A stretch of DNA of 8,523 bases, from NCBI GenBank assembly GCA_018268735.1, contig JAFDWA010000053.1, forward strand, positions 1 through 8,523, written 5' to 3'. This DNA comes from Actinomycetota bacterium. Lineage in GTDB: Bacteria; Actinomycetota; Acidimicrobiia; Acidimicrobiales; Microtrichaceae. Each line of letters starts with the position of its first letter. The stretch's first letter is position 1. This document shows, one piece after another, positions 6,473-8,523 of the stretch. The translations under genes were made by a program, and so were the position numbers. The notes under the pieces were generated by a model. It did no database searches, was not told the DNA's origin, and saw only the letters and a list, made by a program, of their open reading frames with translations.

Positions 6473-7696
6473 ATGTCCATCGACGAGCTCGGCTCCAGCG
6501 AGGCCACCAACCACACCGGCAGCCACACCGACGACGACGGCGACGCAGGGATCCTCGGATCCGCCGCAGACCTCGAAGCGATCCTGACGACGGTGAACAC
6601 CGACGTGGACGAGGTGATCCACGCTGTGCGCGACAACGCGGATGTGATCTTCACGTGGGACTACGAGAAGGGCAGCCGGCCCTCGCTGGAGAAGCTCTAC
6701 GAGAAGGCGAAGCACTCGCAGTGGAACGGCCAGACCGACCTCGACTGGTCGATCGACGTCGACCAGGAGGAGTTCGCCTCGATGATGGCCGACATGCAGA
6801 TGGCCGACTTCGAGGCACGTGGCGTCGACTTCTCGGGCACCCCGTTCGAGTCCTGGCAACGACCCGAGTGGATCGAGCTGTCCCACGAGGCCCAGAACTG
6901 GTCGCTCAGCCAGTTCATGCACGGCGAGCAGGGAGCCTTGATCTGCACCGCGAAGATCGTCGAGACGGTGCCGTGGATCGACGCCAAGTACTACGCGTCG
7001 ACGCAGGTGATGGACGAGGCCCGCCACGTCGAGGTCTTCGCCCGCTACCTCGACACCAAGCTCGACGGCCACTACCCGATCAACGCCCACCTCAAGGCGC
7101 TGCTCGACGACATCATCGCCGACAGCCGCTGGGACATGACCTACCTCGGCATGCAGATCATGGTCGAGGGGCTCGCGCTCGCAGCGTTCGGGATGGCGCT
7201 GCAGACCACACCCGATCCGCTGCTCAAGCAGCTCCTGCGCTACGTGATGAGCGACGAGGCCCGTCACGTCGCGTTCGGGGTGCTGTCGCTGCAGGAGCTC
7301 TACGCGGGGCTCACCGACGCCGAGCTGCTCGAACGCCAGGAGTTCGCGTTCGAGGCTGCGGTGCGGATGCGGGACCGGTTCCTGCAGCAGGAGGTCTGGG
7401 AGCGGATGGGCATCGACGTGCGCAAGGCGGTGAAGCTCTTCGACGTCCCCGCGGAGATCAAGAACCAGGACCCGTTCCAGCAGCTGCTGTTCTCGAAGAT
7501 CGTGCCGAACTGCAAGAAGCTCGGCCTGCTCGACGCCAACGACGGCTGGCTGCGCAAGCGGTTCGACGTGCTCGGCGTCACCCAGTTCGAGGACTGGGTC
7601 GACACCGGCGAGGAGTACCTCGAGATGGACGCCGTCTCCCAGGATCGGCTCGCTGCGGCGCAGACCGGCACGGGCGCCGAGTCGGGTGTCGCCTGA
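6473..7696 (+). CDS. Ferritin-like diiron carboxylate oxygenase/oxidase with two EX28DEX2H motifs
   Basis: 407 residues from ATG 6473, chosen for its AGGGGG ribosome binding site; the frame is open further upstream but that part is not protein-like. Two half-sites are clear: E152-X28-DEARH (181-185) and E232-X28-DEARH (261-265). They supply four carboxylates and two histidines for a diiron centre in a four-helix bundle. This tandem motif is known from the AurF-type N-oxygenases. AurF has an additional His ligand four residues before the second-site Glu; here that place is V258, so the site looks like the ordinary 2-His/4-carboxylate type. A conserved-looking N-terminal part (IFTWDYEKGSRPSLEKLYEK, residues 59-78) and a C-terminal extension after 300 flank the bundle. 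The expected chemistry is O2-dependent oxidation or hydroxylation of an unknown organic substrate in the cytosol. The CMD-like gene starts 2 bases after its stop. Fold and metal site are well supported; the reaction is not. Confidence 0.88.
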   Translation: MSIDELGSSEATNHTGSHTDDDGDAGILGSAADLEAILTTVNTDVDEVIHAVRDNADVIFTWDYEKGSRPSLEKLYEKAKHSQWNGQTDLDWSIDVDQEEFASMMADMQMADFEARGVDFSGTPFESWQRPEWIELSHEAQNWSLSQFMHGEQGALICTAKIVETVPWIDAKYYASTQVMDEARHVEVFARYLDTKLDGHYPINAHLKALLDDIIADSRWDMTYLGMQIMVEGLALAAFGMALQTTPDPLLKQLLRYVMSDEARHVAFGVLSLQELYAGLTDAELLERQEFAFEAAVRMRDRFLQQEVWERMGIDVRKAVKLFDVPAEIKNQDPFQQLLFSKIVPNCKKLGLLDANDGWLRKRFDVLGVTQFEDWVDTGEEYLEMDAVSQDRLAAAQTGTGAESGVA

Positions 7697-7698
7697 CG

Positions 7699-8277
7699 GT
7701 GCTGCGGCCACCCCGGATTCGGCCGGTCGACGACGCCACGGCGACCGACGCCCAGCGTGACGCGCTCTCACCGCTGGGGCCGATGGGCGAGCTCAACATC
7801 TTCCGCACCCTCGCGGTGCACCCGAAGCTGCTGCGCAGCTGGCTGCCGCTCGGGGGACGGCTTCTGCAGGGGTCCACGCTTGATGCGAGGCTCCGTGAGC
7901 TGGTCATCCTGCGGACTGCTGCGCGCTGCGGTTCCGACTACGAGTGGGGCCAGCACGTCGCGATCGGCCGTGACGCCGGCCTGAGCGACGAGGAGATCCT
8001 GGCGTGCGCAGCGTCCGGACCAGACGCCATCGCCGTCTCGTCGTGGAGCGCCGTCGAGCGACACCTGCTCGGCGCCGTCGACGAGCTCCTCGGCGCGCAT
8101 TGCGTCGCGGATCCGACGTGGAGGGCTCTGGTCGGGTCCGGCTGGAGCGACTCGCAGCTCGTCGAGCTGACGATGCTGGTCGGCCACTACGCGATGCTTG
8201 CCGGGATGCTGCGCTCCGCCGGCGTCGAGACCGAACGCCCGCTCCCTGCGATCGGCTCCGTCGAGTCGGACCGCTGA
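7699..8277 (+). CDS. Carboxymuconolactone decarboxylase / AhpD-like family protein
   Basis: 192 residues from GTG 7699, the only sensible start after the TGA at 7694-7696. The 2-base gap and absence of a strong ribosome binding site suggest translational coupling to the diiron gene. Seen: FRTLAVHPKLLRSWLPLGGRL, LDARLRELVILRTAARCGSDYEWGQHVAIG (residues 61-90) and DAGLSDEEI, the usual layout of the CMD alpha-helical fold with the YEW-x-x-H signature (Y81, E82, W83, H86). A second helical repeat with SDSQLVELTMLVGHYAMLAG follows. AhpD peroxidases carry a CXXC pair; here C77 is followed by GSD, so the redox disulfide is missing. A decarboxylase, lactone-handling or other role is therefore more likely than AhpD-type peroxidase activity. 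Such proteins are often next to oxygenases and dehydrogenases in catabolic clusters, as here. The specific substrate is unknown. Confidence 0.85.
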   Translation: MLRPPRIRPVDDATATDAQRDALSPLGPMGELNIFRTLAVHPKLLRSWLPLGGRLLQGSTLDARLRELVILRTAARCGSDYEWGQHVAIGRDAGLSDEEILACAASGPDAIAVSSWSAVERHLLGAVDELLGAHCVADPTWRALVGSGWSDSQLVELTMLVGHYAMLAGMLRSAGVETERPLPAIGSVESDR

Positions 8278-8288
8278 GCGCTGGTCCC

Positions 8289-8523
8289 GTGTCTGCGAGT
8301 GCTGTGGCAGGTCGACTCGTCGGGCGGACCGCGGTCGTCGTCGGTGCCGGACAGAGCTCCGGCGAGACGGTCGGCAACGGCCGGGCAGTCGCCCTCACCT
8401 TCGCCCGCGAGGGGGCGCGGCTCGTGCTCGTCGATCGGGACGCCACGAGCCTCGCCGAGACGGCGGCGCATGCGGCGACCGCTGCGGGCGAGGCGGGCCA
8501 CGACCTGCCGATCCCGGTCGAGG
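8289..8523 (+). CDS. Short-chain dehydrogenase/reductase, N-terminal part (3' end outside window)
   Basis: 78 codons are visible. GTG 8289, 11 bases after the CMD stop, gives MSASAVAGRLVGRTAVVVGA and onward; GTG 8304 in the same frame is an alternative start. Neither has a clear ribosome binding site. GAGQSSGETVGNG (residues 19-31) is the nucleotide-binding glycine motif of the SDR fold, with a longer loop than the usual GXXXGXG. It is followed by RAVALTFAREGARLVLVDRD, where D49 at the end of the second beta strand suggests NAD rather than NADP. The YxxxK catalytic residues lie beyond the edge. Its place in the cluster suggests oxidation of an alcohol made or processed by the preceding enzymes; this is inference. 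Confidence 0.85.
   Translation, partial: MSASAVAGRLVGRTAVVVGAGQSSGETVGNGRAVALTFAREGARLVLVDRDATSLAETAAHAATAAGEAGHDLPIPVE

Noticed and set aside
6311..7771. A minus-strand open frame of 486 codons
   Set aside because: It is antisense to the diiron gene, whose motifs and ribosome binding site are clear. The translation (V/L/H/R-rich) has no domain I recognise.
5116..8277. A plus-strand open frame of 1053 codons
   Set aside because: It runs antisense to the AidB-like gene and out of frame through the diiron gene. Only its last 192 codons (from GTG 7699) are a recognisable protein. The rest is an arginine-rich shadow caused by high GC.

Overview
The window is GC-rich DNA (about 70% by eye) with strong G/C preference at third codon positions. 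Together with a fused CydD-CydC transporter, GTG starts and promoter-like TANNNT boxes placed for leaderless transcription, this points to an actinobacterium. Acidimicrobiia is a possible home, but that is a guess.

Layout, left to right. (1) Bases 2-499, plus strand: the 3' end of a LysR-type regulator gene whose DNA-binding half lies outside the window. (2) Bases 500-968: a gap without a convincing gene. It holds a 12-bp tandem array, a 9-bp GC-rich hairpin, a coding-like stretch without a good start, and at its right edge a pair of 11-bp palindromes that overlap the stop codon of the next gene. (3) Bases 969-4535, minus strand: a fused CydDC ABC transporter of 1188 residues, the heterodimeric exporter needed for cytochrome bd assembly, here as one polypeptide. 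(4) Bases 4536-4647: a 17-bp tandem array and a long hairpin separating cydDC from the upstream gene. (5) Bases 4648-6318, minus strand: an AidB-like acyl-CoA dehydrogenase. (6) Bases 6319-6472: a divergent intergenic region. (7) Bases 6473-8523, plus strand: a tight cluster of a ferritin-like diiron protein with two EX28DEX2H motifs, a carboxymuconolactone decarboxylase/AhpD-like protein starting 2 bases after it, and the start of a short-chain dehydrogenase that runs off the window.

How the parts may work together. The right-hand plus-strand genes look like one operon for an oxidative conversion: a diiron oxygenase or oxidase, a CMD-fold protein and an NAD-dependent dehydrogenase. An acyl-CoA-dehydrogenase-fold flavoprotein is read divergently from the same intergenic region. 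The substrate cannot be read from sequence. CydDC serves respiration and redox homeostasis and need not be part of this pathway. No cydAB genes are in the window.

The least ordinary signals are: the unassigned diiron/CMD/SDR module; the matching GTCGTAGC(C/A)TC boxes exactly 6 bases before the start codons of both minus-strand genes; the 17-bp array with its bulged 16-bp hairpin; and the twin ACCTCnGAGGT palindromes at the end of cydDC. I saw no tRNA, rRNA, CRISPR array, insertion sequence or phage gene.
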